Origin: Rubricoccus sp038746605
GTDB lineage: Bacteria > Bacteroidota > Rhodothermia > Rhodothermales > Rubricoccaceae
DNA: 64,000 nucleotides
NCBI GenBank assembly: GCA_038746605.1
Contig: JBCDKM010000008.1
Span: 62,001 to 126,000 of the forward strand
Direction: 5' to 3'
Positions 10,123 through 17,998 of the stretch are shown here, in pieces. Every line of letters begins with the position of its first letter. The first letter of the stretch is position 1. Both the position numbers and the translations under genes were made by a program. Below the pieces are notes generated by a model. It ran no database searches. It saw only the letters and a list, made by a program, of their open reading frames with translations, and was not told the DNA's origin.

Positions 10123-11055
10123 ATGTCTGCTCACCGCATCGTGTCTCTTCTTCCCAGCGCGACCGAGATCGTCTGTGCTCTCGGACTGGCGGATCGCCTC
10201 GTGGGTGTGACGCACGAGTGCGACTGGCCGCCAGAGATCCGGGGCCTTCCTGCTGTCACGAAGACCCGCATCCCGCATGACGCCACCAGCGCCGAGATCG
10301 ACGTGCTCGTCCGCGAGCAACTCGCGACGCAGGACGCACTCTACACCCTCGACGAAGAGCGCCTCGCGGCTCTCGCGCCGGACCTCCTCGTCACGCAGGC
10401 GCTCTGCGACGTGTGCGCGGTCGCCGAGGCCGAGGTGGAGGCCGCCGCGTGCCGCCTCCCGGACGTGCCGCACGTTCTCAATCTGGAGCCGATGACCCTC
10501 GCCGACGTGCTCCGCTCGGTCCGCGAGGTGGGCGATGCCGCCGGTGTCGATGCCGAGCCGGTCGTCGCTGCGATGGAGGCGCGAATCGAGGCGGTTCGTC
10601 GAGCCGTGGAGGGACAAGAGCGGCCTCGCGTGGCGCTGTTGGAATGGCTGGACCCGCCGTTCTCGGGGGGACACTGGAATCCCGAGATCGTCCGCCTCGC
10701 GGGCGGCGTGGAGGTGCTCGGGCGCGAGGGGGAGCCGTCGCGAACGCTCACGTGGCGCGAGGTCGTGGAGGCGCAGCCCGAGGTAGTGGTCGTCGCGTGC
10801 TGCGGGTTCGAGATCGCTCGCGCGATGGAGGATGTGGGCGTGTTCGAAAGCGTCGAGGGGTGGGAGACCGTCCCGGCGGTGCGGCACGGGCGCGTCGTGG
10901 TGGTGGACGGATCGGGGCTGTTCGCGCGGCCTGGCCCACGCCTCGTGGAGGCGACCGAGACGATGGCGCATCTCCTCCACCCAGATGCTGTCCCGTTGCC
11001 CGCGAGCGTCCAGCCGCCCGTCTGGCTGTCGGCGCCCGTTCGTCGCGCGGCATGA
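10123..11055 (+). CDS. cobalamin-type ABC substrate-binding protein (BtuF-like)
   Basis: A 310-residue member of the periplasmic-binding-protein class III (TroA/BtuF) fold. MSAHRIVSLLPSATEIVCALG is the first strand-helix. CDWPPEIRGLPAVTKTRI, LVTQALCDVCAV and WLDPPFSGGHWNPEIV are characteristic of the soluble cobalamin-binding BtuF-like family. There is no signal peptide, and no permease or ATPase gene beside it. It may therefore act in the cytoplasm or use another export route, a common feature of these stand-alone homologues. Cobalamin binding is inferred from family only. Confidence 0.8.
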   Translation: MSAHRIVSLLPSATEIVCALGLADRLVGVTHECDWPPEIRGLPAVTKTRIPHDATSAEIDVLVREQLATQDALYTLDEERLAALAPDLLVTQALCDVCAVAEAEVEAAACRLPDVPHVLNLEPMTLADVLRSVREVGDAAGVDAEPVVAAMEARIEAVRRAVEGQERPRVALLEWLDPPFSGGHWNPEIVRLAGGVEVLGREGEPSRTLTWREVVEAQPEVVVVACCGFEIARAMEDVGVFESVEGWETVPAVRHGRVVVVDGSGLFARPGPRLVEATETMAHLLHPDAVPLPASVQPPVWLSAPVRRAA

Positions 11056-11104
11056 GGCGAGTGGTGCTCTCCAGAACGGGCACAGTCTGAGCGCTCGACC
11101 TCCT

Positions 11105-11124
11105 CCGCCTCGGTGCCGAGGGGG
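11105..11124. repeat. CCGCCTCGG palindrome, short form
   Basis: Right arm has one mismatch (CCGAGGGGG). Located between the BtuF-like gene and the PAP2 gene. A CGA stands where other copies have TGA (11096-11098). Confidence 0.75.
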
Positions 11125-11193
11125 GACGGACCTGGGCCTCAGGTCTAGATCTCGTGCGGGTGGCACTGCGGTCGCGTGGCGAGTTTGTCGGCC

Positions 11194-11838
11194 ATGTCAG
11201 ACACGCCCCGCTCTCGTCTCGTTGTCCCGCTCACTGTCGCGGTCGTCGGTGGTGTGGGGTTCGCGGCCGTCGCGCTCTCCGTTGATGGCGCCTTCGCCGT
11301 GGCCGACGCGCGAGCGCACGAGGCGCTCTTCGATGCGTTCGGTCGGAGCGTCGAGCTCGGGCGGGCCGTCACGTGGTTCGGCAACAACGCTACACTGATG
11401 ACGCTGGTCATCGGGCTAGCGGTGGTCCTGGCCGTGCTGCGCCAGTGGGGCGACGTAGCTCGGCTCGTCCTCGCGAGCGGCGGCGGCGCGCTCGTCATCA
11501 ACGGCCTCAAGTGGGCGTTCGGGCGCGAGCGTCCGCTGGACCCCGTGATCCCGGCCGAGGGCCTCAGTTTCCCGAGCGGCCACGCCACCGCCTCGACGAT
11601 CTTCTACAGTGTCCTCGTGGTGCTCGTGTGGCGGTGGACGGAGAACCGCGCGATCCGGTGGAGCGCCGTCGTCCTCGCGCCGGTGCTGTTCGTAGGCGTC
11701 GGGCTCTCGCGCGTGTACCTCAACGTGCACTTCCTCTCGGATGTCGTCGCGGGGTGGTGCACGGGCGCCGCGTGGTTGGGCGTAAGTCTCGCGATCGTTC
11801 GCGCGGTGGAGGCGCGATCCGCCGATCGCGCGCGCTGA
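11194..11838 (+). CDS. PAP2-superfamily membrane phosphatase
   Basis: About 214 residues with five to six transmembrane helices. The three motifs of the acid phosphatase/lipid phosphatase family are intact: KWAFGRERP, SFPSGHA and SRVYLNVHFLSDV, supplying the catalytic and nucleophilic histidines. Probable substrates are phosphatidic acid or undecaprenyl diphosphate at the periplasmic face of the inner membrane. The ATG at 11194 (MSDTPRSR) is preferred over an in-frame GTG at 11176. Confidence 0.9.
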   Translation: MSDTPRSRLVVPLTVAVVGGVGFAAVALSVDGAFAVADARAHEALFDAFGRSVELGRAVTWFGNNATLMTLVIGLAVVLAVLRQWGDVARLVLASGGGALVINGLKWAFGRERPLDPVIPAEGLSFPSGHATASTIFYSVLVVLVWRWTENRAIRWSAVVLAPVLFVGVGLSRVYLNVHFLSDVVAGWCTGAAWLGVSLAIVRAVEARSADRAR

Positions 11839-11844
11839 CTCCGC

Positions 11845-11890
11845 CCGCCTCGGCAAAGCGGTGGGGGTGCCCACGGCCGTGCCGAGGCGG
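11845..11890. repeat. CCGCCTCGG palindrome, extended loop, shared by convergent genes
   Basis: Perfect arms with a 28-base centre. The left arm starts 6 bases after the PAP2 stop (TGA 11836-11838). The right arm ends only 2 bases before the opposing MFS gene stop. Confidence 0.85.
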
Positions 11891-11892
11891 GG

Positions 11893-13077
11893 CTAGTCGC
11901 CCACGGTCCCCGGGCGCCCCGCGCCCAACCCGACCGCCAGCTTCGCGATGAGCACCACGCCGAGGAACCCCAGCGGGACCGTCCAGCCGCCCGCGAGGTC
12001 GTAGAGCCCACCGAAAATGGCCGGGCCGGTGGCTGCCACGAGATAGCCGACCGACTGCGCTATCCCGGAAAGCTCTGTCGCGCCCTGCGCGGATCGCGCC
12101 CGCAGCACGAGGAGCAGTAGAGAGAGGCCGAACGACCCGCCGAGCACAGCGCCCAACACGGAGACCCAGACGCTCGCCGGTCCGAACCCGGGCACCACTA
12201 ACCCCGCTAGCGCGACCGCCTCTAGCACGATCAGGATCCACACGAGGCTGCGCTGATCGTCGCGGCGAGCCGCCCAGATGGGCACGACAATGGAGCCTGC
12301 GATGCCCATCGCCTGATTGAGCGAGAGCAGCCAGCCCGCCTCGGCGGGACCTGCACCTCGCGTCTGGAGAAGATCCGGCAGCCACGCGAGGATCACGTAG
12401 TACGTCAGCGATTGGAGCCCCATGAACAGCGCCACCTGCCACGCCAGAGGCGACCGCGCGAGGCTCGCGAGGGAGGCGAGCACGCTGCGGCGCGGCTTCG
12501 CATTAGGTTGCCGAAAGACGAGCGGCGCCCAGACGGCGAGCGTCGCGAGGGCGACGAGACCCCACGCACCGAGCGACCCCTGCCACCCGATGGACGCGGC
12601 CAGCGGAACGGCGAGTCCGGCCGCTAGCGCCGCGCCCAACCCGATTCCGCTCGAATACAGAGCCGTCATCGGCCCGGAGCGGTCGGGGAAATCGCGCTTG
12701 ACGAGGGCAGGGAGCAGCACGTTGCCCAGGGCGATGGCCGCGCCGAAAAGCGCTGTTCCCGCGAACAACAACGGCACGCTCGGAACGGCCCGCACGCCCG
12801 CGCCGACGGCGATGCCGAGGAGCGCGAGCGCGAGCGTGCCCTCGATCCCGAGGCGACGCGTGAGCACCGGAGTCAGTGCGGAGATCAGCCCGAAGCCGAG
12901 GAGCGGCAACGAGGTCAGGAGCCCGAGCGCAGCGTTCGAGAGGCCGGTCGCCTCACGGATGTCCCCTACGAGCGGGCCCACGCCCGCCAGCGCGGGCCGG
13001 AGGTTGAGCGCGACGAGCGCGATGCCCGCGACGAGCAGCGCCCGCCGCACAGACGAGGAGGCGGTGACTGCGCTCAC
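11893..13077 (-). CDS. MFS transporter, CynX/NimT-like
   Basis: About 394 residues with 12 predicted transmembrane segments. The first helix carries ALNLRPALAGVGPLVGDI, typical of the CynX/NimT (cyanate or nitroimidazole) branch of the major facilitator superfamily. SLPLLGFGLISALTPVLTRR is the loop 2-3 signature region. The start is a GTG at 13077 that overlaps the upstream stop as GTGA (13074-13077), indicating translational coupling to the small membrane protein before it. Substrate cannot be predicted. Confidence 0.88.
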   Translation of the reverse strand: MSAVTASSSVRRALLVAGIALVALNLRPALAGVGPLVGDIREATGLSNAALGLLTSLPLLGFGLISALTPVLTRRLGIEGTLALALLGIAVGAGVRAVPSVPLLFAGTALFGAAIALGNVLLPALVKRDFPDRSGPMTALYSSGIGLGAALAAGLAVPLAASIGWQGSLGAWGLVALATLAVWAPLVFRQPNAKPRRSVLASLASLARSPLAWQVALFMGLQSLTYYVILAWLPDLLQTRGAGPAEAGWLLSLNQAMGIAGSIVVPIWAARRDDQRSLVWILIVLEAVALAGLVVPGFGPASVWVSVLGAVLGGSFGLSLLLLVLRARSAQGATELSGIAQSVGYLVAATGPAIFGGLYDLAGGWTVPLGFLGVVLIAKLAVGLGAGRPGTVGD

Positions 13078-13442
13078 GCGGCCCGTCGCGCTCGGAAGTG
13101 GCGGATCGATGCGATCACGAGCCACGTGCAGAGCGCGAACGTCACCATCTGCGCCACCAGCGCGATGGGCAGCTCGATGTCGCCGCTCATGAGGATCGGG
13201 ACGAAGCGGAGGCTCCCGAGTGCGCCCAAGAGCGCCACCACCACGACGCCGTGCATGATGCCTTTGGCGAGCGTGGGTTTCGCCTTCGCGAAGGCCGTGA
13301 GCCCGCCGATCACGGCGCCCAGAAAGGAGGGGATGAGCGCGGTGAAGCTCGCGGCTCCATCGAGCGAGGCGACGATGTAGGCGATGATGCCCGTCGCGAT
13401 GAGAAGACCAGCCACGAGGCCGGAGGTGCGATAGATGTCCAT
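13074..13442 (-). CDS. small membrane protein coupled to the MFS transporter
   Basis: A 122-residue protein with four hydrophobic segments (about 7-27, 33-50, 62-82, 90-112), starting MDIYRTSGLVAGLLIATGI. No catalytic motif is visible. The stop overlaps the start of the MFS gene by four bases, so the two form an operon. It could be an accessory membrane subunit or unrelated. Not recognised as a named family. Confidence 0.75.
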   Translation of the reverse strand: MDIYRTSGLVAGLLIATGIIAYIVASLDGAASFTALIPSFLGAVIGGLTAFAKAKPTLAKGIMHGVVVVALLGALGSLRFVPILMSGDIELPIALVAQMVTFALCTWLVIASIRHFRARRAA

Positions 13443-13550
13443 CGAAGGGGAGGGAGGTCAGTCGGGGCTGCGAACGACCCCGACGCCTCAGAGTGCCACC
13501 GATCCGGTCGTCAGGCCGCGAATCCGGCGCGAAACGGATGGCGGCTATTC

Positions 13551-13584
13551 CCGCCTCGGTGCCTCCATGGAGGCACCGAGGCGG
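13551..13584. repeat. CCGCCTCGG palindrome, long form, perfect 34 bp
   Basis: A perfect 34-bp palindrome: outer arm CCGCCTCGG, inner TGCCTCCA and full complement. It ends exactly 6 bases before the TonB-receptor stop (TGA, 13591-13593). It is the best reference copy of the long form. Confidence 0.95.
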
Positions 13585-13590
13585 ACGGGG

Positions 13591-15852
13591 TCAGGGAAGC
13601 GTCAGCCGGAGCCCCGCGCCGAAGTGACGTCCCTCGATGGGCCCGTAGACGTAGGCTGTGTCGAAGGAGTCGCCGAAGCCGGGGGTGCCATCGTAGAAGC
13701 CCACGAGCGGACTCGGCTGCTGGTAGTCGAACACGTTCTCGACGGCGAGGACGAACTGCGCCAGTCGCCCGCCGAGTCGGACATCGCGCGTGACCTGCAC
13801 GTTGGCGACGGCGTACACCGGCGACTCGGAGCGGAGCGGAGCGCCCGTCGCGGCCTCGTACTCGGCCCGGACCTCGGCGTCGTACTCGGGCAGTGCCATC
13901 GGGCCGCTGAGGCGACCGGTGAGGTCCACAGCGAACCCGGCTGGGGCCTGCCAGGTGACGGTGGCTGTGCCCTGGTAGTCAGGCGCGAACTCCAGCGGAC
14001 TCGTCTCTCCGTCCTCGCGCAGGAACACGTCCAGGACGGTCCCGCCGAGGGAGTAGCGGAGGTCGCGGCTGAGGGCGCCCTGCACTTGGAGCGAGACGCC
14101 GCGCGTGGTCGCGCTGCCGTCGAGGTTGGAATACCGGATCTCGCCCGGGACGGAGTAGTCGGGCTCGATTTTGTTCGAGAAGCGCGTCCAGAAAGCGTCG
14201 ATGTCTACGACCATCTCCGCGTTGGGGCCAATGACCTGCTGGAGGCTGGCCGTCGTGCTCACGCTCCGCTCTGGCTCCAGATCTTCCAGGATGAGCGTCG
14301 CGCGGCCTCCGGTGTACGCGGCGTGGTCTTCGGTGAAGAGGTTGACGACACGGAAGCCGGTGCCTGCGTTGAGGCGGGCCGTGGTGCGGCCGGTGGGCTG
14401 CCACTTGACCGAGGCGCGAGGGCTCGGGATGACCCCGTAGCCGGGCTGCACGTCCGCGCGGAAGCCGCCAAGAAGACGCAACTGGTCGCTCACGCGCCAG
14501 TCGTCCTGCACGAAGAGGCCGGGGACGATGCGGGTGTCCGGGCGGTTTTCGAGCAGCGTCCCATTCTCGTCGAAGAGGCCCGTCGCGCCGGAGCCGTCGT
14601 CGTAGCGGATGGCGCGAAGGGCGGCGCCTGCGAGGAGGTTGTGGCCGTCCAGCGCGGTGCCTTCCGTCTCGGGCGTCCAGAGGAGTTGGCCGAAGCCGTC
14701 CGTCTGAGTGGCGGTGTAGGCCACGTCGCCGTAGAACGAGTCCTGGTCGTGATACGCGGCAGAGCCCTGAAGCTCCAGGTCCCGCCGTAGGTTCAGCTTC
14801 CCGATGACCTCGGCGCGGCTTGTGAGAATGCTCTCGCCATACACCTGATCGGAGCCGCGAAGGCCGTCCACGTCGTCGAAGAACGGCTCGATGCCTGCGG
14901 CGCGGTCCTCGGCGTAGACCTTCGCGACGAGGCTGCCCTGCTCAAAGCCCCGGTCATCGCGCCGGGTCAGCTTGCCGAAGAGCGCGACGCGTGTCTCCAG
15001 CGGGCGGTCCGAGAAGCCGTCGCCGTTGCCGTCGTTGAAGTCCGAGACGTGGAACACGGTGCTGCTCAGCAGCGCGCTGGTGCGTCCGCGCAGGGGGACC
15101 ACGGCTGCCTCGGCAGCGATCTCGGACTGCGTCGTGGAGTAGACGTTCGTGGAGAGCGTGGGGGCCGTCGCGGGGTCCTTGGTGAGAATGTTGATGACGC
15201 CGCCCAGCGCCTCGGAGCCGTAGAGCGTGGACATCGGGCCCTTGACCACCTCGACCTGCCGGATGAGGATCGGCGAGATCCCGTTGAGGCCGTAGACCGT
15301 CGCGAGGCTGCTCATCACCGGCATCCCGTCGATGAGGACCGCCGTGTTGGGCCCGTCGATGCCATTGATGCGGATGTTGTTGGTGTAGCAGACGCCGCAG
15401 TCGATCTGCTGGTAGAGGCCGTTGACGCGCTCCACGGCGTCCATGACGTTGGCCGAGGGTGTGGTCTGGAGGAACGCGGCGGGCACCACGTCCACCTTGA
15501 CCGGTGAATCGCGGACGGCCATTTGCTCCAGGGTGCCTGTGACGACGACCGCGCCCGCATCGAGCGTGGCCGCCTCCAGTTCCACGTCGAGGCGGACGGT
15601 CTCATTCTCTGGGACGGTGACCTCGCGCCGGACCGTCTCGTAGCCCACGCCGGAGACGACAATCGTCAGATCGCCCGCCTCGGTACCGAGGCGGTAGCGT
15701 CCCTCGGCGTCGGCGGCGGTGCCGCGCGCGGTGCCCTCCACGAGGACCGTCGCGAAGGGAACAGGCTCGCCGGTGGAGGTGACGGTGCCTTCCAGGGTCT
15801 GTGCGCTGGCGGAGGCGGCGAGGAGGAGCGAGAGGAGAAGCAAGCGAGTCAT
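13591..15852 (-). CDS. TonB-dependent outer-membrane receptor
   Basis: A 753-residue receptor. It has signal peptide MTRLLLLSLLLAASASAQ, a carboxypeptidase-regulatory-like domain (about 20-95), a plug domain (about 115-225) and a 22-strand barrel ending in LTLP. The plug contains INGIDGPNTAVLIDGMPVM and VEVVKGPMSTLYGSEALGGVINI. The plug also has the pair CGVC near LYQQIDCGVCYTNNIRI. The gene start overlaps the stop of the thioredoxin-like gene as ATGA (15849-15852). Divergent DtxR operators and a metal ABC transporter suggest it imports a metal or metal chelate. A palindromic element encodes residues of the N-terminal domain. Confidence 0.93.
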   Translation of the reverse strand: MTRLLLLSLLLAASASAQTLEGTVTSTGEPVPFATVLVEGTARGTAADAEGRYRLGTEAGDLTIVVSGVGYETVRREVTVPENETVRLDVELEAATLDAGAVVVTGTLEQMAVRDSPVKVDVVPAAFLQTTPSANVMDAVERVNGLYQQIDCGVCYTNNIRINGIDGPNTAVLIDGMPVMSSLATVYGLNGISPILIRQVEVVKGPMSTLYGSEALGGVINILTKDPATAPTLSTNVYSTTQSEIAAEAAVVPLRGRTSALLSSTVFHVSDFNDGNGDGFSDRPLETRVALFGKLTRRDDRGFEQGSLVAKVYAEDRAAGIEPFFDDVDGLRGSDQVYGESILTSRAEVIGKLNLRRDLELQGSAAYHDQDSFYGDVAYTATQTDGFGQLLWTPETEGTALDGHNLLAGAALRAIRYDDGSGATGLFDENGTLLENRPDTRIVPGLFVQDDWRVSDQLRLLGGFRADVQPGYGVIPSPRASVKWQPTGRTTARLNAGTGFRVVNLFTEDHAAYTGGRATLILEDLEPERSVSTTASLQQVIGPNAEMVVDIDAFWTRFSNKIEPDYSVPGEIRYSNLDGSATTRGVSLQVQGALSRDLRYSLGGTVLDVFLREDGETSPLEFAPDYQGTATVTWQAPAGFAVDLTGRLSGPMALPEYDAEVRAEYEAATGAPLRSESPVYAVANVQVTRDVRLGGRLAQFVLAVENVFDYQQPSPLVGFYDGTPGFGDSFDTAYVYGPIEGRHFGAGLRLTLP
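15675..15694. repeat. CCGCCTCGG palindrome inside the TonB receptor gene
   Basis: A perfect 20-bp palindrome read in frame as RLGTEA at about residues 53-60 of the receptor. The segment falls in the carboxypeptidase-regulatory-like domain without changing its usual length (GRYRLGTEAGDLTIVVSGVGYE region). Confidence 0.85.
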
Positions 15853-16301
15853 GGCGACACGGCCGCGAGGGCGGCGTCCAGGATGGGAAGGAGTCCGTCC
15901 GGCGGGAGGAAGCCGGTGTGCTGTGCGAGGACGGCGCCGTCGGGATCCAGCAGGACGAGCCCGGGCGGGGCGACCACGCCGAGGCGCTCGGCCCACTCGG
16001 CCTCGGAGAGCCGGTACGGCCCGATCCGGTGGTGCCGGTCGCGATCGTCGAAATCCAGCCGCGCGAGGGCGAACTGGCTCAGGCGTTCCGCGACGGCCGG
16101 ATCCGGGAACGTCTCGCGGCGGAGCCGATGGCACGGCCCGCACCACGAGGCGGAGACGTAGACGAGCGTCGGCGTTCCCTCAGCGGTAGAGGCCGCGAGT
16201 GCCTCCGGTAGCGTGCCCCAGTCGGGCGCCGGAGCGTCGGACTGTGCCCGCACCGTCACCGAGGCGGAGAGGGCGAGGAGCAGGAAGGCGGCGAGACGCA
16301 C
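15849..16301 (-). CDS. secreted thioredoxin-fold protein
   Basis: About 150 residues from a GTG at 16301. Signal peptide VRLAAFLLLALSASVTVRAQ. The active site is WCGPC in VYVSASWCGPCHRLRRETFPD, and the cis-Pro loop is VVAPPGLVLLDPDG. This is the DsbD-gamma/thioredoxin_7-like group, acting as a periplasmic disulfide reductase. It is the first gene of an operon: its stop overlaps the TonB receptor start (ATGA). The receptor plug contains a CxxC that could be a client, which is only a suggestion. Its promoter region holds two DtxR-like boxes. Confidence 0.85.
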   Translation of the reverse strand: MRLAAFLLLALSASVTVRAQSDAPAPDWGTLPEALAASTAEGTPTLVYVSASWCGPCHRLRRETFPDPAVAERLSQFALARLDFDDRDRHHRIGPYRLSEAEWAERLGVVAPPGLVLLDPDGAVLAQHTGFLPPDGLLPILDAALAAVSP

Positions 16302-16319
16302 GGACGGATGAGAATTTGA

Positions 16320-16335
16320 TTTAGGGCAACCTAAA
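16320..16335. promoter_or_regulatory. DtxR/MntR-type operator 1
   Basis: The inverted repeat TTTAGG-GCAA-CCTAAA lies between the divergent thioredoxin/receptor operon and the DtxR-family regulator gene. It matches the TTAGG...CCTAA half-site pattern of DtxR, IdeR and related metal-dependent repressors. It probably mediates metal repression of both directions. Confidence 0.75.
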
Positions 16336-16364
16336 CAGTGCCGCGAGGTTTTGCTATGCCTAAA

Positions 16365-16379
16365 TTCGGCTCGCCTAAA
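16365..16379. promoter_or_regulatory. DtxR/MntR-type operator 2
   Basis: On the minus strand TTTAGGC-G-AGCCGAA, an imperfect inverted repeat sharing the TTTAGG half-site. A further CCTAAA half lies at 16359-16364. It sits 17 bases upstream of the regulator start codon at 16396. Confidence 0.6.
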
Positions 16380-16395
16380 ACTTCTTCCTTCCGCC

Positions 16396-17058
16396 ATGGC
16401 CGCCCACACCCAGGCCGTCGAGGACTACCTCAAGGCCATCTACGACCTCTCGCGCCACGACGGCCGCGCTACCACGTCTGCTCTCGCGGAACGTCTGGAG
16501 GTCTCTCCGGCTTCGGTGACGGGCATGATCAAGAAGCTGGCGGCGACCGGGCTGGTGGCCCACGAGCCGTACGCAGGCGTCGCGCTGACGGCAGCGGGGC
16601 GGCGGATCGCCGTCGAGATGATCCGCCACCACCGGCTGGTGGAGACGTACCTCCACGAGGCGCTCGGCGTGCCCTGGGACCGCCTCCACGACGAGGCCGA
16701 GGCGTGGGAGCACGTCCTCTCCGAGGACCTGGAGCGTCGCATGGACGAGGCGCTCGGTCATCCGACTCACGACCCCCACGGCTCGCCCATCCCGACGCCC
16801 GCCCTCGAACTAGAGGAAACCGACTGGCCGCCCCTGGCCCGCCTCGACGCCGAGGCGGAGGGGGTCGTCCGCGAGGTCTCCGACCACGACCCGGCGCTGC
16901 TCCGCGCCCTCGGTGAAGCCGGGCTCTACCCCGGGACGGCCTTCACGGTCCTCGCCGCACCTCCCGATTCCGACACGTACACCCTGCAACTCCCCGACGG
17001 GTCTGAGCCTTCGCTCGCGCCCGAGGCCGCCGCCTATGTCTTTGTCTCCCATGCTTGA
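16396..17058 (+). CDS. DtxR/MntR-family metal-dependent repressor
   Basis: A 220-residue regulator. An N-terminal winged helix (1-75: VEDYLKAIYDLSRHDGRATTSALAERL then SPASVTGMIKKLAATGLV) is followed by the metal-binding dimerisation helix domain. The latter includes RRIAVEMIRHHRLVETYL, DEAEAWEHVLSEDLERRM and HPTHDPHGSPIP. A C-terminal FeoA/SH3-like domain covers about 150-220. Full-length DtxR architecture. It is divergent from the thioredoxin/receptor operon and is followed by the ABC genes with an 8-base overlap. It should repress the locus when Mn(II) or Fe(II) is plentiful. A palindrome-like sequence encodes ARLDAEAEG in the linker before the SH3 domain. Confidence 0.93.
   Translation: MAAHTQAVEDYLKAIYDLSRHDGRATTSALAERLEVSPASVTGMIKKLAATGLVAHEPYAGVALTAAGRRIAVEMIRHHRLVETYLHEALGVPWDRLHDEAEAWEHVLSEDLERRMDEALGHPTHDPHGSPIPTPALELEETDWPPLARLDAEAEGVVREVSDHDPALLRALGEAGLYPGTAFTVLAAPPDSDTYTLQLPDGSEPSLAPEAAAYVFVSHA
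16839..16858. repeat. candidate CCGCCTCGG palindrome inside the dtxR-like gene
   Basis: CCGCCTCG-ACGC-CGAGGCGG, perfect 8-bp arms, read as RLDAEAE in the linker between the metal-binding and SH3-like domains. The frame is the same as the other coding copies. Confidence 0.55.
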
Positions 17059-17998
17059 CCGCTGCTCTTTCCTCTCGTTCGTCCTCTCTGTGCTCGTGGT
17101 GCTTCCCGCCGTCGGCTGTGCCGATGGGGAGGTCGCTGACGACGGTCGCGTCTCCGCCATCGCGACGACTAGCATCGTGGCTGACATGGTTCTCCAGGTC
17201 GGCGGCGAGCACGTCACGGTGACTCCGCTTATGGGGCCGAACGTGGACCCGCATCTCTACCGCCCCTCGGAGGGCGACGTGACCCGCATGGCGACCGCCG
17301 ACGTGGTGTTCACGAATGGACTGAACCTGGAGGGCAAGATGGGCGAGGCGCTCGAACAGCTCGCTTCGCGTGGCATTACCGTCGTTGCGGTCTCGGAGGC
17401 CGTGCCCGAAGAGGACCGCCGCGAGTCGGTCGAGTTCGAAGGTGCGTACGATCCTCACGTCTGGATGAACCCGGATCTCTGGGCGCTCGTCGCGGCACGC
17501 ACGGGGGAGGCACTGGCGGACCTGGACCCGGAGAATGCCGACACCTATCGCGCCAACGCTGCGGCTTACGCAGATTCTCTCGTCGCCTTGGACGACGAGC
17601 TTCGCGCCACGCTGGCGGCCGTCCCGGAAGACCGCCGCGTCCTCGTCACGGCCCACGACGCGTTCGAGTATTTCGGCCGAGCCTACGGCTTCGAGGTGCG
17701 CGGCCTCCAGGGCCTCTCTACTGCGACCGAGGCGGGCACGGCCGACGTGCAGGACCTCGCGCGGTTCGTCACGGAGCGAGACCTTCCGGCCATGTTCGTG
17801 GAGACGAGCGTCTCGGAACGGACCATCCGGGCGGTGCAGGAAGCCGTGCAGGCACGCGGTGGCTCGGTCCGCCTCGGCGATCCGCTCTACTCGGACGCGC
17901 TCGGGGCCGAGGGCTCCGGCGCGGAGACTGTTGCGGGGATGTTGCGGAGCAACGCGCGGGCGATTGTGGCGGGACTGGCAGAAGGTCCCGATGCCTAA
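17051..17998 (+). CDS. metal ABC transporter substrate-binding lipoprotein (Mn/Fe type)
   Basis: A 315-residue cluster A-I (TroA/PsaA/MntC) binding protein with a lipoprotein signal ending LPAVGC. The expected metal ligands are visible: His in VDPHLYRP, His in YDPHVWMNP, Glu in MFVETSVSER and Asp in LYSDALG. The His-rich loop of ZnuA is absent, which favours Mn or Fe over Zn. The start at 17051 overlaps the regulator stop by 8 bases; an in-frame ATG at 17036 is also possible. It is the first transport gene of a five-gene operon. Confidence 0.9.
   Translation: MLDRCSFLSFVLSVLVVLPAVGCADGEVADDGRVSAIATTSIVADMVLQVGGEHVTVTPLMGPNVDPHLYRPSEGDVTRMATADVVFTNGLNLEGKMGEALEQLASRGITVVAVSEAVPEEDRRESVEFEGAYDPHVWMNPDLWALVAARTGEALADLDPENADTYRANAAAYADSLVALDDELRATLAAVPEDRRVLVTAHDAFEYFGRAYGFEVRGLQGLSTATEAGTADVQDLARFVTERDLPAMFVETSVSERTIRAVQEAVQARGGSVRLGDPLYSDALGAEGSGAETVAGMLRSNARAIVAGLAEGPDA

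Noticed and set aside
12328..12345. CCCGCCTCGGCGGG inside the MFS gene
   Set aside because: Short GC palindrome lacking the second arm sequence; likely chance in GC-rich coding DNA.
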